Positions 7,628 to 15,384 are shown, counted from the first letter of the stretch. The stretch is DNA of 32,425 nucleotides from an uncultured Porphyromonadaceae bacterium (GCA_946553045.1 CAMNRO010000031.1:1-32425); one strand, 5' to 3'. The notes: generated from the sequence alone by a model not told the origin. Made by a program: numbers and translations.

Positions 7628-8718
7628 CTATGAAAAAACTGATATTCGGCGGCCTCGCTTTAGCCGCCATCGCAGTCTCCTCATGCTCCGGTCCGAAAGG
7701 CTGGAGCGTAGAAGGCACTATCCAGGAGCCCAATGTAGAGAAGATTGCTCTCGAAGGATATAACAATGGTCTGTGGTACACTGTCGACAGCCTTGAAGTA
7801 GACAAGAACGGTAAATTCTCATACAAATCGGATGCGCCGGCTCATTTTGCTGAGATTTTTCGCCTTACAGCTCCCGGAGCCGATGGCGGCAGCATATATT
7901 TCCCTGTCGACTCATGCGACAGGGTGACCGTCGAGGCTTACGGAAGTCATTTCGGTTCGGGCTATGTGCTCGGAGGTACAGCCCTTGCCCGTACAATCTG
8001 CAGCATCGATAGCCTTGTGGCCGCTTCCAAAGCCGATGATAACGATATGCGTCGAGCGCTTGTAAACTATATCACGTCCGACACAACCGGTACGGTCGCT
8101 TACTATGTTATCGGCAAATCGGTAGGAGGTAAGCCGCTGTTTGACCCTGCCGACGAGTTCGGAAACCGTGTTTATGGCGCCGCAGCCCAGATTTTCTCGA
8201 GTTTCGCTCCCGAAGACCCCCGTGGCAAGGTTCTCCGCGCCCAGTTCTTTGCCGGTCGTCAGGCTCTCGGCAAAATGCCCGAAATGCCCGGTACGGTTCT
8301 CGAGGCCGACGAGACCGGTTATATCGACATCACAAACTACGACGACCGCGGTGTGAAGCACTCTATTTCCGACCTCGTGAAAGACGGAAAGCTAATCGTG
8401 CTCAGCTTCACGGCATACGGCACCGAAGCCTCTGTGCCCTACAACGCCATTCTCAACGAAATCTACACAAAGAACCACGACAAAGGTCTCGAAATCTTCC
8501 AGATTGCTTTCGACAGCGACGAGCAGGCATGGAAGGCCGTAGCCCGTAACCTTCCGTGGATTACAGTGTGGAATTCTCCCTCGGACGGTGTTGCCGCTCT
8601 CACCAACTATAATGTAGGCGCATTCCCCGTTACATTCATAATCAACCGTAAGGGCGAAATCGTGTCGCGCATTTCTGATCCGACCACCCTCGCCGCCGAA
8701 GTCGCCAAGTATCTCTAA
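7624..8718 (+). CDS. DUF4369 lipoprotein with a cysteine-less thioredoxin-like domain
   Basis: A 364-residue lipoprotein with lipobox VSSC near residue 21. The first ATG (7624) overlaps the HIT stop; a second ATG at 7630 is also possible. Residues about 28-125 form a DUF4369-type beta domain (WSVEGTIQEPNVEKIALEG...). Residues about 240-364 resemble the TlpA/AhpC thioredoxin fold, with the beta strand KLIVLSF, helix and cis-proline loop GAFPVTFIINRKGEIV. Where the CxxC should be (262-272) the sequence is FTAYGTEASVP, three residues shorter than usual and with no cysteine. The redox site is therefore gone, and the protein is unlikely to be a thiol oxidoreductase. It may bind a ligand or protein. 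Confidence 0.82.
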   Translation: MTMKKLIFGGLALAAIAVSSCSGPKGWSVEGTIQEPNVEKIALEGYNNGLWYTVDSLEVDKNGKFSYKSDAPAHFAEIFRLTAPGADGGSIYFPVDSCDRVTVEAYGSHFGSGYVLGGTALARTICSIDSLVAASKADDNDMRRALVNYITSDTTGTVAYYVIGKSVGGKPLFDPADEFGNRVYGAAAQIFSSFAPEDPRGKVLRAQFFAGRQALGKMPEMPGTVLEADETGYIDITNYDDRGVKHSISDLVKDGKLIVLSFTAYGTEASVPYNAILNEIYTKNHDKGLEIFQIAFDSDEQAWKAVARNLPWITVWNSPSDGVAALTNYNVGAFPVTFIINRKGEIVSRISDPTTLAAEVAKYL

Positions 8719-8746
8719 GGATTGACTTCTGAAAAAAGATTGTATT

Positions 8747-8780
8747 GCGACCTCGGGCAGATGTCCGGGGTCGCTTTGTA
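8747..8780 (+). terminator. terminator of the greA operon
   Basis: GCGACCTCGG (8747-8756) pairs with CCGGGGTCGC (8765-8774) with one G-U pair, followed by TTTGT. It lies 29 bp past the lipoprotein stop. Confidence 0.75.
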
Positions 8781-8813
8781 AAAAGATATATCAAAAACAG
8801 AATATATTGTATT

Positions 8814-8831
8814 CAGGCGCCTGTATTACAG
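8814..8831. other. two overlapping palindromes upstream of the ferredoxin gene
   Basis: CAGGCGCCTG (8814-8823) and CTGTATTACAG (8821-8831) are perfect inverted repeats that share three bases. They lie about 62 bp upstream of the ferredoxin -33 element. An operator is possible, but no regulator is evident. Confidence 0.35.
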
Positions 8832-8892
8832 ATGGAAGAATAGTGTGTCCGGAGACATTGCAGCATGAAAATACGTTAAATCGCATATATGG

Positions 8893-8923
8893 CTTGCAGA
8901 TTGAGAAAAAAGGCGTAAATTTG
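8893..8923 (+). promoter_or_regulatory. sigma-ABfr promoter of the ferredoxin gene
   Basis: CTTG (8893-8896, one mismatch to TTTG) and TAAATTTG (8916-8923) are 19 bp apart. The leader to the ATG at 8970 is about 43 nt and A-rich, typical for strong Bacteroidota start regions. Confidence 0.75.
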
Positions 8924-8969
8924 CAGAGCAAAAAATAACAATTCGTAAATTTCAAAACAGACAATTACT

Positions 8970-9140
8970 ATGGCTTACGTTATCACCGACAGCTGTGTGG
9001 CTTGCGGCACCTGTCTGCCCGAATGCCCCGTTGAAGCTATCTCCGAAGGCTCTATCTATGTAATCGATCCCGATACCTGCATCGACTGCGGTACCTGCGC
9101 ATCGGTTTGCCCCAGCGAAGCAATCGTCCCCGGCGAATAA
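8970..9140 (+). CDS. 2[4Fe-4S] bacterial-type ferredoxin
   Basis: A 56-residue clostridial-type ferredoxin carrying electrons at low potential in the cytoplasm. Two CxxCxxCxxxCP motifs are intact: C9-C12-C15-C19-P20 and C37-C40-C43-C47-P48, each giving three ligands to one cluster and one to the other. The translation starts MAYVITDSCVACGTC and ends AIVPGE. Strong promoter and terminator make it a single-gene unit. Likely partners in an anaerobe are pyruvate:ferredoxin oxidoreductase, hydrogenases or Rnf, none of which is in this window. Confidence 0.95.
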   Translation: MAYVITDSCVACGTCLPECPVEAISEGSIYVIDPDTCIDCGTCASVCPSEAIVPGE

Positions 9141-9157
9141 TCTTTCGCAAAAAAGCT

Positions 9158-9206
9158 AAAACCGACACCGTCCTGCCGAACAAAGGCGCGACGGTGTCGG
9201 TTTTTT
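9158..9206 (+). terminator. terminator of the ferredoxin gene
   Basis: A 15-bp stem, AAAACCGACACCGTC (9158-9172) with its complement (9190-9204), ends in TTTTTT. It is one of the strongest terminators in the window. The next ORF begins at 9211, directly after it. Confidence 0.9.
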
Positions 9207-9210
9207 ATGT

Positions 9211-9438
9211 ATGACTTTGAAAACTAAGCGTAATCTATATGGCATTCTCGCTGTTGCAGGCTTTTTATCGATAATTGGCAGAGGCGTGCAACTTGCCTGC
9301 GGCGGTGATATCGACGGTTGGCATGTGACATTCCAGGTGCTTGCCTCGGCTGTCTTCTGCGCCTTGTGGTATAAGTTCAGGCGTCTCTATAACGATGAAC
9401 AGTTCTATCGCCGCTATCGCGACAATTTCGACGTGTAA
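9211..9438 (+). CDS. small membrane protein of unknown function
   Basis: A 75-residue protein with two probable membrane helices (about 9-29 and 40-56) and a basic-aromatic tail (KFRRLYNDEQFYRRYRDNF). I do not recognise a family. The ATG lies 4 bp after the U-run of the ferredoxin terminator and I see no promoter of its own, so expression would depend on read-through. Its own terminator follows the stop directly. The well-formed helices and charged ends argue for a real gene. Confidence 0.6.
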   Translation: MTLKTKRNLYGILAVAGFLSIIGRGVQLACGGDIDGWHVTFQVLASAVFCALWYKFRRLYNDEQFYRRYRDNFDV

Positions 9439-9470
9439 AAAACGCCTCGGAGGTAATTCCGGGGCGTTTT
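9439..9470. terminator. bidirectional terminator between the small membrane protein and the SIMPL gene
   Basis: AAAACGCCTCGG (9439-9450) pairs with CCGGGGCGTTTT (9459-9470). A-tract and T-tract flank it, so it can end transcripts from both sides of this convergent pair. Confidence 0.85.
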
Positions 9471-9497
9471 CATATATAACAGATGATTATGAAAATA

Positions 9498-10196
9498 TCA
9501 GTCCTGCAGATAGTAGGTGATGTAGGTGACTACACGCACTGTTTTGATGTCGGGAGTGTACTGGTCGCGGTCGTTGATTGAGAACTGTCCCTGCGAGGCG
9601 GTTTTGATTTTGCCGAGTTTGCTGTGTGAGTCTCCTGCGAATTTGTCGGCGGCCTCGCGTGCGTTGGCGGTAGCCTCGGCAATCATTTCGGGCTTGATGC
9701 TGTTGAGGTCGGTGTATTCGTAAGAGGTCTGGTAGTTATAGTCGCCGGCGACGATGGCTATGCCCTGCTGCAGAAGGTTTGTCTGCTTCTCCATGAGAGC
9801 GCGCACGGCGTCGATTTTGTCGGAGGTCACCACGACGACGTTTGTCACTTGATAGCGGTAGACTACGTTCTGGTTGCCGTAGCGGTCGGCGGCGTTGTCG
9901 TAGACCTGGGGCGGATTCACAGATATTTCGGCGTCGGTTATTCCGTTAGATTTGAGGAATGTGAGAATTGCGGAGTTTGTAGACTGGATTCGGTTGTAAA
10001 TGGTCGAAAGGTCGTTGCCCATTTCTTTTGTCACGATAGGCCATGTCACTTTGTTCGCGCGCACTTCTTTTTCACAAAGTCCACGGACTGTGACAACACG
10101 GTCGCGGTTGGTGAAATTGTCGATGCCTGCTTTGAGCGCAAAGCCGAGAATAACGATTGCTACGCCAATGATGGCGGCTGGATAAATGTTTTTCAT
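9498..10196 (-). CDS. SIMPL-domain (DUF541) protein
   Basis: A 232-residue protein with one N-terminal membrane helix (about 5-24) and a periplasmic SIMPL domain. Recognisable blocks are VVTVRGLCEKEVRANKVTWP, a long amphipathic helix TIYNRIQSTNSAILTFLKSNGI, and the segment EATANAREAADKFAGDSHSKLGKI. SIMPL proteins form oligomeric periplasmic assemblies in several bacteria. Their cellular role is poorly defined, with links to oxidative stress and interleukin-receptor-kinase signalling names in mammals. It is probably monocistronic. No TAnnTTTG element is clear in the 60 bp upstream. Confidence 0.85.
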   Translation of the reverse strand: MKNIYPAAIIGVAIVILGFALKAGIDNFTNRDRVVTVRGLCEKEVRANKVTWPIVTKEMGNDLSTIYNRIQSTNSAILTFLKSNGITDAEISVNPPQVYDNAADRYGNQNVVYRYQVTNVVVVTSDKIDAVRALMEKQTNLLQQGIAIVAGDYNYQTSYEYTDLNSIKPEMIAEATANAREAADKFAGDSHSKLGKIKTASQGQFSINDRDQYTPDIKTVRVVTYITYYLQD

Positions 10197-10258
10197 ACGA
10201 TATATAGTTTTGTAATAAAGTTTTGCGGGCCCAACCGGGTGTGGTGGAACAAATAATG

Positions 10259-11296
10259 TTAGAAATATAGAACGAGAGCGGCCACGAGTTTGTTGTCGTC
10301 CGATACGGATTTGGCTTTGCGGCTTCCGGAATAGAAATACTGTTCGTAGTTAATGCGGAAGTCGCAATGCAGCTGCCCTTTGATGTATGATGCGGTAGTT
10401 CCTACCGTAAGTCTGTTATGACCTATATATGTGTCTGTAAGGAGTCCTTCCTCGTTGCGTATGCCGTTGCTGGCGTCGGTAATACCGTCGAAACGGCCTT
10501 GGAACGACCAGCGGTTCACGATTGCCGATTTAACCGGGAAACCGTAGTCTATTTCGAAGTTATAGCCGTGAGAGGGCTCGTGTGAGTTGCCGGTATATGT
10601 GCGGTAGCAGTATTCCGCCTCTATGAACCATGAGCTGTTCTGGAACGTGAGCGATGCGTCTGCCTGATTTATTCGCACTCCTTCGAGGCCGGGTTTGCGC
10701 GACATAAAGCATATCTGAGGCAAGAAACCGCCGGTGCTGTAGTTTGCCTTTACGGAGTATGTGAGCGAGCGGTTCCAGCCGGAGTGGTCGGTCATATCTG
10801 TGCCGTTGAATGCACCGCCTTCGATATAAAGGCGTGTTTTGGGTATGGTGTATCCTATTTTGACGCCTGCGGCTCTGAGATTGCCGAATTCCTTGCACAT
10901 GGAAGGTCTGTTGGCGAAACGATACAGGGCCGGTGCACGGCTTGCTCCGATACTGAAGGGCACGCGCTCCTGGCCAGCCATTACCTTGAAGCCTTTGAAG
11001 GGGCTTACTCCGATATAGGCGTCAAGAATCTTTATTTTACCGCGGTCGCACAGGTCTACCTGAAAGAAATATTCGGCTATGGGCAGTATTTTGCCTCCGG
11101 CCATAAGACGGGCGTTGCGCACAAGGAAACGGTTGTCGCCAGAAACGGTAGATTTTTCATACATGGCGCGGAATGTGCCATGAAATTGCGGCAGATAGGA
11201 CGAAGGTATGCCTATAGTCTTCACTGCAGTGGTGTCGGGGGCTGCAATTGCCGAAACCGATAGAATAGATAGCAATAGAAATATAAATTTACGCAT
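10259..11296 (-). CDS. phosphate-selective porin O/P-like outer-membrane protein
   Basis: A 345-residue outer-membrane beta-barrel. The signal peptide is MRKFIFLLLSILSVSAIAA. The mature chain starts with a strand-rich block (FHGTFRAMYEKSTVSGDNRFLVRNARL). The segments DAYIGVSPFKGFKVMAGQ and PFSIGASRAPALYRFANRP resemble OprO/OprP family proteins, and the chain ends in VAALVLYF with the terminal phenylalanine used for BAM recognition. Phosphate selectivity cannot be assumed for Bacteroidota members. The frame opens at 11332, but the ATG at 11296 begins the signal peptide and has AAGGA just upstream. It is the last gene of the minus-strand envelope operon, 65 bp after the PCMD gene. Confidence 0.8.
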   Translation of the reverse strand: MRKFIFLLLSILSVSAIAAPDTTAVKTIGIPSSYLPQFHGTFRAMYEKSTVSGDNRFLVRNARLMAGGKILPIAEYFFQVDLCDRGKIKILDAYIGVSPFKGFKVMAGQERVPFSIGASRAPALYRFANRPSMCKEFGNLRAAGVKIGYTIPKTRLYIEGGAFNGTDMTDHSGWNRSLTYSVKANYSTGGFLPQICFMSRKPGLEGVRINQADASLTFQNSSWFIEAEYCYRTYTGNSHEPSHGYNFEIDYGFPVKSAIVNRWSFQGRFDGITDASNGIRNEEGLLTDTYIGHNRLTVGTTASYIKGQLHCDFRINYEQYFYSGSRKAKSVSDDNKLVAALVLYF

Positions 11297-11321
11297 GGTC
11301 CTTTTTTTGCGTACAATCAGG

Positions 11322-11341
11322 CCGGCAGCCAAAGCTGCCGG
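11322..11341. other. hairpin between the PCMD and porin genes
   Basis: CCGGCAGC (11322-11329) pairs with GCTGCCGG (11334-11341) around AAAG-type loop bases. There is no U-run on either strand, so it is more likely an mRNA processing or attenuation element than a full terminator. It could set different levels of the porin and upstream genes. Confidence 0.5.
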
Positions 11342-11361
11342 TCGGATTGATGTAGGAATTG

Positions 11362-12933
11362 TTAATAGTCGTAGATTAATTTGAAATCGTCAACGTAGAG
11401 CACCGAGCCGTTTCCGCCGGTGAAGTAGTCGCCGTATTTGCTTGCCGAGCAGGTGATGATAAGGTATTTCGGAACTCTTGACGTGGAGTTGTAATTGAGT
11501 TCGAATTCGAAGGGGGTCCACTGCGCTATGGTTTCTCCATGCTGCATGCAGCCATATGCAACCACATAGTCGGCGTCGGGTTCGAACAGCTGGCGATTGG
11601 CGGGGTTGGTGCGGATTTCCAATGGCTCGGGGGTATCGATGAGAGCTACCCAGACGATGCACGTGTCGGGCTGACCGACAAGATGGCTCATTTCGGCCGA
11701 CGATTTGTCGATAGTGGCGCAGTTGTATTTGAACATGCCCTGAAGTTTTGTCGGGCGTTCGGTGAAAGGCTGTCCGAAGCTGAGAATACCGTTGGTTCCG
11801 TCGGTTCTCACATAAGAGCCTGTAAACAGATTGCCTGCGGCAAGTTTGCCTACAATGCCTATTCCGACGAAGCGGGTTTCGAGCATTGCAGCCCAGCCGG
11901 AGCCGGAGGGAGTGTCGTCTGTGGGAACGGAATTCGAGTTTCCGAGTGTTGTCGCTCCTTTGTTGCCGGTGCCCCAGTATGGTTCGCCGTTTTCAGCCCA
12001 GGGGCACCATATTTTGCCGTCGAGCCACCATTGGTCGAAATTTGCGTTCGGCGGTTGAACGGCAGAGCCTGTCGTGAATGATACTTCGTCGCCGATGTCA
12101 GAGCCTGAGTAGGTACGGGCAACATATTCGGTTCCTGGCGACAGATGGTCTATCCTGCCGCTGAAACTGCCTCCGTCCTGAGTGATGGCCGAGGCCGGGA
12201 GGCGTGTCCATTCGGACTGTGAGGCGAGTCGGTATTCGACGCCATTGTCGAGGCCTGCCTCAGCCTGGCCGTAGACCCATGCCACGCAAGTCCATGCGTC
12301 GGCTCCGACAGTGCGGACGGCAACATCGACGGTTTCCACATATATTGTCCATGAATATTTACGGCCATACTCCTCTACATTGATGTTGAAAGGCTTGCGG
12401 CCGTCCAGTTTGCATCCGGGTGCAATCGACGGTGAGTATTCGGCGCCTGTCGGACCCAGTTTGGCCCGGACTATCTCTATCGCCGAGAGATCGGACGATT
12501 CTCTGACGTAGACCACCACACGGCGTCCGGGTGCGTCTATGACTGTCTGTCCCATCTGGCCTACTACTTCGAAATAGCGTTCGATGGTCTGCTTTCCGAT
12601 TATGGTCCAGTTCCAGTCCTGATACAGGCGCAAAGTCACAGTCAGCGGAGAAGACAGGTTTATAGGTTGAGTCAGAGGATTGTTTACGATAGAGGCTCCC
12701 GGAGTGATTGAGTACCCGGAAATGCGCACGTTCTGTATGTCGATTTGCTCGGGCAGGCTTATTGTAGCCGTGCGGCTTGCGCTGTCGATGAGAGTGCCTG
12801 CGTCCTGCCCGGTTGCATCGAGGCTTATGAAATTGGCCTGGATACGAGCGTAGGGAATGTCGTTGTGTATGCATGAGCAGAGCAGCAGAGTGGCTGCGGC
12901 CATGCACATATGTATGAATTCAGAAATCTTCAT
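11362..12933 (-). CDS. PCMD-domain lipoprotein
   Basis: A 523-residue lipoprotein with lipobox LCSC near residue 21. The middle part has Ig/fibronectin-like strands (about 25-290, including LSPGTEYVARTYSGSDI). The C-terminal half (about 293-523) is a PCMD domain (putative carbohydrate metabolism domain), recognised by PPNANFDQWW near its start, GSGWAAMLETRFVG in the middle and the end VLYVDDFKLIYDY. PCMD proteins are frequent in Bacteroidota and are thought to bind or process glycans, without firm biochemical proof. The start overlaps the stop of the upstream barrel gene (ATGA), which implies coupled expression. No SusC/SusD pair is nearby, so this is not a classical polysaccharide-utilisation locus. 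Confidence 0.85.
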   Translation of the reverse strand: MKISEFIHMCMAAATLLLCSCIHNDIPYARIQANFISLDATGQDAGTLIDSASRTATISLPEQIDIQNVRISGYSITPGASIVNNPLTQPINLSSPLTVTLRLYQDWNWTIIGKQTIERYFEVVGQMGQTVIDAPGRRVVVYVRESSDLSAIEIVRAKLGPTGAEYSPSIAPGCKLDGRKPFNINVEEYGRKYSWTIYVETVDVAVRTVGADAWTCVAWVYGQAEAGLDNGVEYRLASQSEWTRLPASAITQDGGSFSGRIDHLSPGTEYVARTYSGSDIGDEVSFTTGSAVQPPNANFDQWWLDGKIWCPWAENGEPYWGTGNKGATTLGNSNSVPTDDTPSGSGWAAMLETRFVGIGIVGKLAAGNLFTGSYVRTDGTNGILSFGQPFTERPTKLQGMFKYNCATIDKSSAEMSHLVGQPDTCIVWVALIDTPEPLEIRTNPANRQLFEPDADYVVAYGCMQHGETIAQWTPFEFELNYNSTSRVPKYLIITCSASKYGDYFTGGNGSVLYVDDFKLIYDY

Positions 12934-13778
12934 ATTACTACCATCAGGCCGAAATTGATGTTGAAAAGGTTGAAACGGAAGTTTGCTCCGGAGGTGTTTC
13001 TCGAGCCTTCGTCGATGCCGTCGGTGGTCTGGTGCTCATGGCGATAGTGCAGACCGAAGACTCCGAAAGAAACGTTGAACGATACATAGTCCTGAATGAA
13101 CACGCACACACCGGGGCTGAAATTGAGCGATGCCTTTGTTACTATTGTGCGGGTGTCGCGCGGTTCGGAGTTGTATATGCGTTTGAAGCGGGAAGAGCCG
13201 CTGCCGAAGGCAAGGTCGACTTCATTGAATATGCCGAAACGTCCGTTGTGGTCGAGGCCGACATAGTTTCGGTAGAAAGTAGAGACAGCGAAGCTTTGCT
13301 GGTAGTAGCTGACGTCGCGGATAGAGAAATTCAGGTCATCGTCGAAGTCCATCGACAGTCCTCCGAGGTCGGCTACGCCGCGGCTGTAGTCGAATTTGAG
13401 TCCGACAGCCTGGTTGCTGCGTATAAAATACTGCATATAGGGCTTCACCGAATAGATTTTGCCCTTGAAGTTGAAGTCTTTGAGAATGGAAAGAATGCTG
13501 ATATCTTCTGTCTGCAGCTCGCCGTAGGACGCCGTGATGCCGAATCCCCATTTGCCTTTCGGAATGAAGATGTAGTTGAAAAGTCCACGGTCGAATCGGC
13601 CGAAGTTTCTTTCCGGCAGGATTATGCTGACGGTGTCACCGTCGATAACAACCTGTTCGAGTGTTTCTTCATGCACGGGTGCGTCTTTCTTGCGGACAAT
13701 GGACTGTGCAGATATCTGGGCTGTGAAGGCCGTAATGGCAGCGAGTGCCAGTATGATGTGTTTCAGGGTTGTTGCCAT
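12930..13778 (-). CDS. putative outer-membrane beta-barrel protein, paralogue B
   Basis: A 282-residue exported protein, signal peptide MATTLKHIILALAAITAFTAQISAQ. The mature part alternates beta strands throughout. It shares an ordered set of blocks with the gene just upstream: FxPKGxWxxGxxxxY near the start, then DNxAxGxxFxYSR-like, YYxxxFxxSxFYRNYxxL, RFGxFNEVxLxxGxG, LxxSPGxxVFxxxYxxxxVxxGVxGxxYxH and a last strand FNLFxIxFGxxxxI. This is a tandem duplicate that has since diverged. The family resembles unnamed Bacteroidales outer-membrane proteins. Only 3 bp separate it from paralogue A, and it overlaps the PCMD gene. Confidence 0.7.
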   Translation of the reverse strand: MATTLKHIILALAAITAFTAQISAQSIVRKKDAPVHEETLEQVVIDGDTVSIILPERNFGRFDRGLFNYIFIPKGKWGFGITASYGELQTEDISILSILKDFNFKGKIYSVKPYMQYFIRSNQAVGLKFDYSRGVADLGGLSMDFDDDLNFSIRDVSYYQQSFAVSTFYRNYVGLDHNGRFGIFNEVDLAFGSGSSRFKRIYNSEPRDTRTIVTKASLNFSPGVCVFIQDYVSFNVSFGVFGLHYRHEHQTTDGIDEGSRNTSGANFRFNLFNINFGLMVVI

Positions 13779-13781
13779 GGT

Positions 13782-14528
13782 TTAAATATAGAATGTCACC
13801 CCGAAAGTGATTGAAAACAGATTTATTTTGAAATTGGCACTTTGGCTGCGGAAATTCGACACATAAATCTGGTCGGTGAGAGCTGTGTGATGGCTGTAGT
13901 TGAAACCGAGCACGCCTACGTTGACCTCAATTGCCGAATAGTTGTTGAGGAATACCGCCAGACCGGGAGCAAGACCAACATTGAAGTCGAAATTTCGCTG
14001 ATATGTGCCTGTGATATTGTCGCCTGAGCCACTTACTATTTTAGACTGGCCTCCGCCGAGCTGCAGCTGCACCTCGTTGAAAAGGCCGAATCGCGTGCTT
14101 TTTCCGAGGCTCAGATAGCTTCTGAACAGAGCCGTGCCATGGTAGCTGTGGCTTATGCTGTAGAGGTTGTCGATGTTGTAGGAGGTCTCTGAATCGAGGA
14201 CTATGTCGGCAGAGTTCAGGCGTGTGCGCTGACGCGAATAGGAGAATCGTCCGCCGGCTGCGAGATTGTCCTTGAAACAGAACATCAGCATGGGGCTTAC
14301 CTTGAATGTATAGGTGTCGCCGCTCAGATTCTCTATTATGAGAAACTGGTATTTGTCTTGATCGGATTGCGAATAGTTTACACTAACGCCCGTTATCCAT
14401 GCTCCTTTCGGGACGAACGAAACCTGTTCAAGCTTGCGTTTGAAGGTCTCTTGTCCGGAAGCTGACGTCGCAGACATTATTGCGACCGCTATGAGAGCCA
14501 GATATATAACCGCATGTCGGATTATCAT
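13782..14528 (-). CDS. putative outer-membrane beta-barrel protein, paralogue A
   Basis: A 248-residue exported protein, signal peptide MIIRHAVIYLALIAVAIMS continuing to about residue 26. It is the first gene of the envelope operon. Shared blocks with paralogue B are FVPKGAWITGVSVNYSQ, DNLAAGGRFSYSR, STRFGLFNEVQLQLGGGQS, GLAPGLAVFLNNY and the final strand KINLFSITFGVTFYI. A frame is open to 14558, but that codon lies inside the -7 promoter element, so the ATG at 14528 is the start. No known domain can be named. An outer-membrane barrel of about ten strands is an inference from the strand pattern and length. Confidence 0.7.
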   Translation of the reverse strand: MIIRHAVIYLALIAVAIMSATSASGQETFKRKLEQVSFVPKGAWITGVSVNYSQSDQDKYQFLIIENLSGDTYTFKVSPMLMFCFKDNLAAGGRFSYSRQRTRLNSADIVLDSETSYNIDNLYSISHSYHGTALFRSYLSLGKSTRFGLFNEVQLQLGGGQSKIVSGSGDNITGTYQRNFDFNVGLAPGLAVFLNNYSAIEVNVGVLGFNYSHHTALTDQIYVSNFRSQSANFKINLFSITFGVTFYI

Positions 14529-14555
14529 CGTAAATTGTTGATATGAAAACTTGTG

Positions 14556-14587
14556 CAAAAGTAGTAAAAGCTCAGATATTCACCAAA
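14556..14587 (-). promoter_or_regulatory. sigma-ABfr promoter of the envelope operon
   Basis: On the minus strand TTTG (14587-14584) and TACTTTTG (14563-14556) are spaced by 20 bp. The promoter overlaps the last codons and stop of the upstream unknown gene. The leader to the ATG at 14528 is about 25 nt. Confidence 0.75.
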
Positions 14588-15384
14588 TCCATAGGGTTGG
14601 AGCGGTCGGGGTCTGAGAAAACGCGGCATTTTGGCTTTCCGGCGCTTTGGTCGGCTATTTCGCGGCAACGTTTGTAGAGAGTGACATTGCTTTCTATTAT
14701 AGCCTGTAGACGAGGCCATTCCGCAAGGTTTTTGAGGATATCGCGGGAGAATGTGGCTGATATTTCCACACAGCCGCTGCGGGTGTTTTCGCATAGAGCG
14801 GTGTAGAAATCCTGAATGTCGATATAATTATTGCTACTGCCGCGTTCCGCTATATTTACGCGGCAGGTTGCTTCATAGAGCGGCTCGAGGTCTGTGAACG
14901 GTCCTGTGAGAGCTATGGAGCCATCATAGACTCCGACTTGTTTTCTCACTTTGTCGCGGAAAATCTCGATGGCGTGGGCCAGATTTACAATGCCGAAGCT
15001 CCAGCCGGCCCTTTCGATGCTGTCGCAGAGTTCGTCGTAGAGCTTGTTTACTTCATTCTGAACGGCACCAGAGTGAATGAATTGCCTGAATTCAGCCTCA
15101 ATCCGGTCTCGCGTGCCTGGGCGCAGAGCCGCCGGCAACTCGTTTGCCTGAGCTGACGACGAACCGAGCAGCGACAATGGCAAATCGCGGCTTATAAGAC
15201 GCATGGCTTCTGTTTCGAGCATTCTTGATATGCGTGCGAATGCGCCTTCGCCCATCATAATGTCGTTGTATATCTTATTTGCTATTTTTACGGGGCCCGG
15301 AGTGTCGTCGCGGAGCAGCGCTGCATTTATAAGACTTGACAGTTCTTCGTGCGAGTATGTTTTTTTTGAGGGAGTGGAATCCAT
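14572..15384 (-). CDS. hypothetical protein, no recognised family
   Basis: A 270-residue soluble protein without signal peptide or membrane helix. The sequence looks mainly helical: a polar N terminus, an amphipathic segment GAFARISRMLETEAMRLI (about 50-67), a helix IEAEFRQFIHSGAVQNEV and a short strand region with GVYDGSIALTGPFTD. Near the C terminus lie two cysteines close to AGKPKCRVFSDPDR. I cannot name a domain. It sits upstream of the envelope operon on the same strand, but that operon has its own promoter inside this gene's 3' end. Composition matches its neighbours, so there is no sign of recent transfer. Confidence 0.65.
   Translation of the reverse strand: MDSTPSKKTYSHEELSSLINAALLRDDTPGPVKIANKIYNDIMMGEGAFARISRMLETEAMRLISRDLPLSLLGSSSAQANELPAALRPGTRDRIEAEFRQFIHSGAVQNEVNKLYDELCDSIERAGWSFGIVNLAHAIEIFRDKVRKQVGVYDGSIALTGPFTDLEPLYEATCRVNIAERGSSNNYIDIQDFYTALCENTRSGCVEISATFSRDILKNLAEWPRLQAIIESNVTLYKRCREIADQSAGKPKCRVFSDPDRSNPMDLVNI

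Noticed and set aside
8747-8774. repeat-like hairpins as possible CRISPR or mobile-element ends
   Set aside because: Each is a single copy directly after a stop codon with a U-run; they are terminators, and no spaced repeats or transposase genes occur in the window.
13032-13814. 260-codon plus-strand frame over barrel paralogue B
   Set aside because: The minus strand has the signal peptide and paralogy to its neighbour; the plus frame lacks both.
10259-14528. polysaccharide utilisation locus
   Set aside because: A PCMD lipoprotein and porin are present, but there is no SusC/SusD pair, glycoside hydrolase or hybrid two-component regulator.
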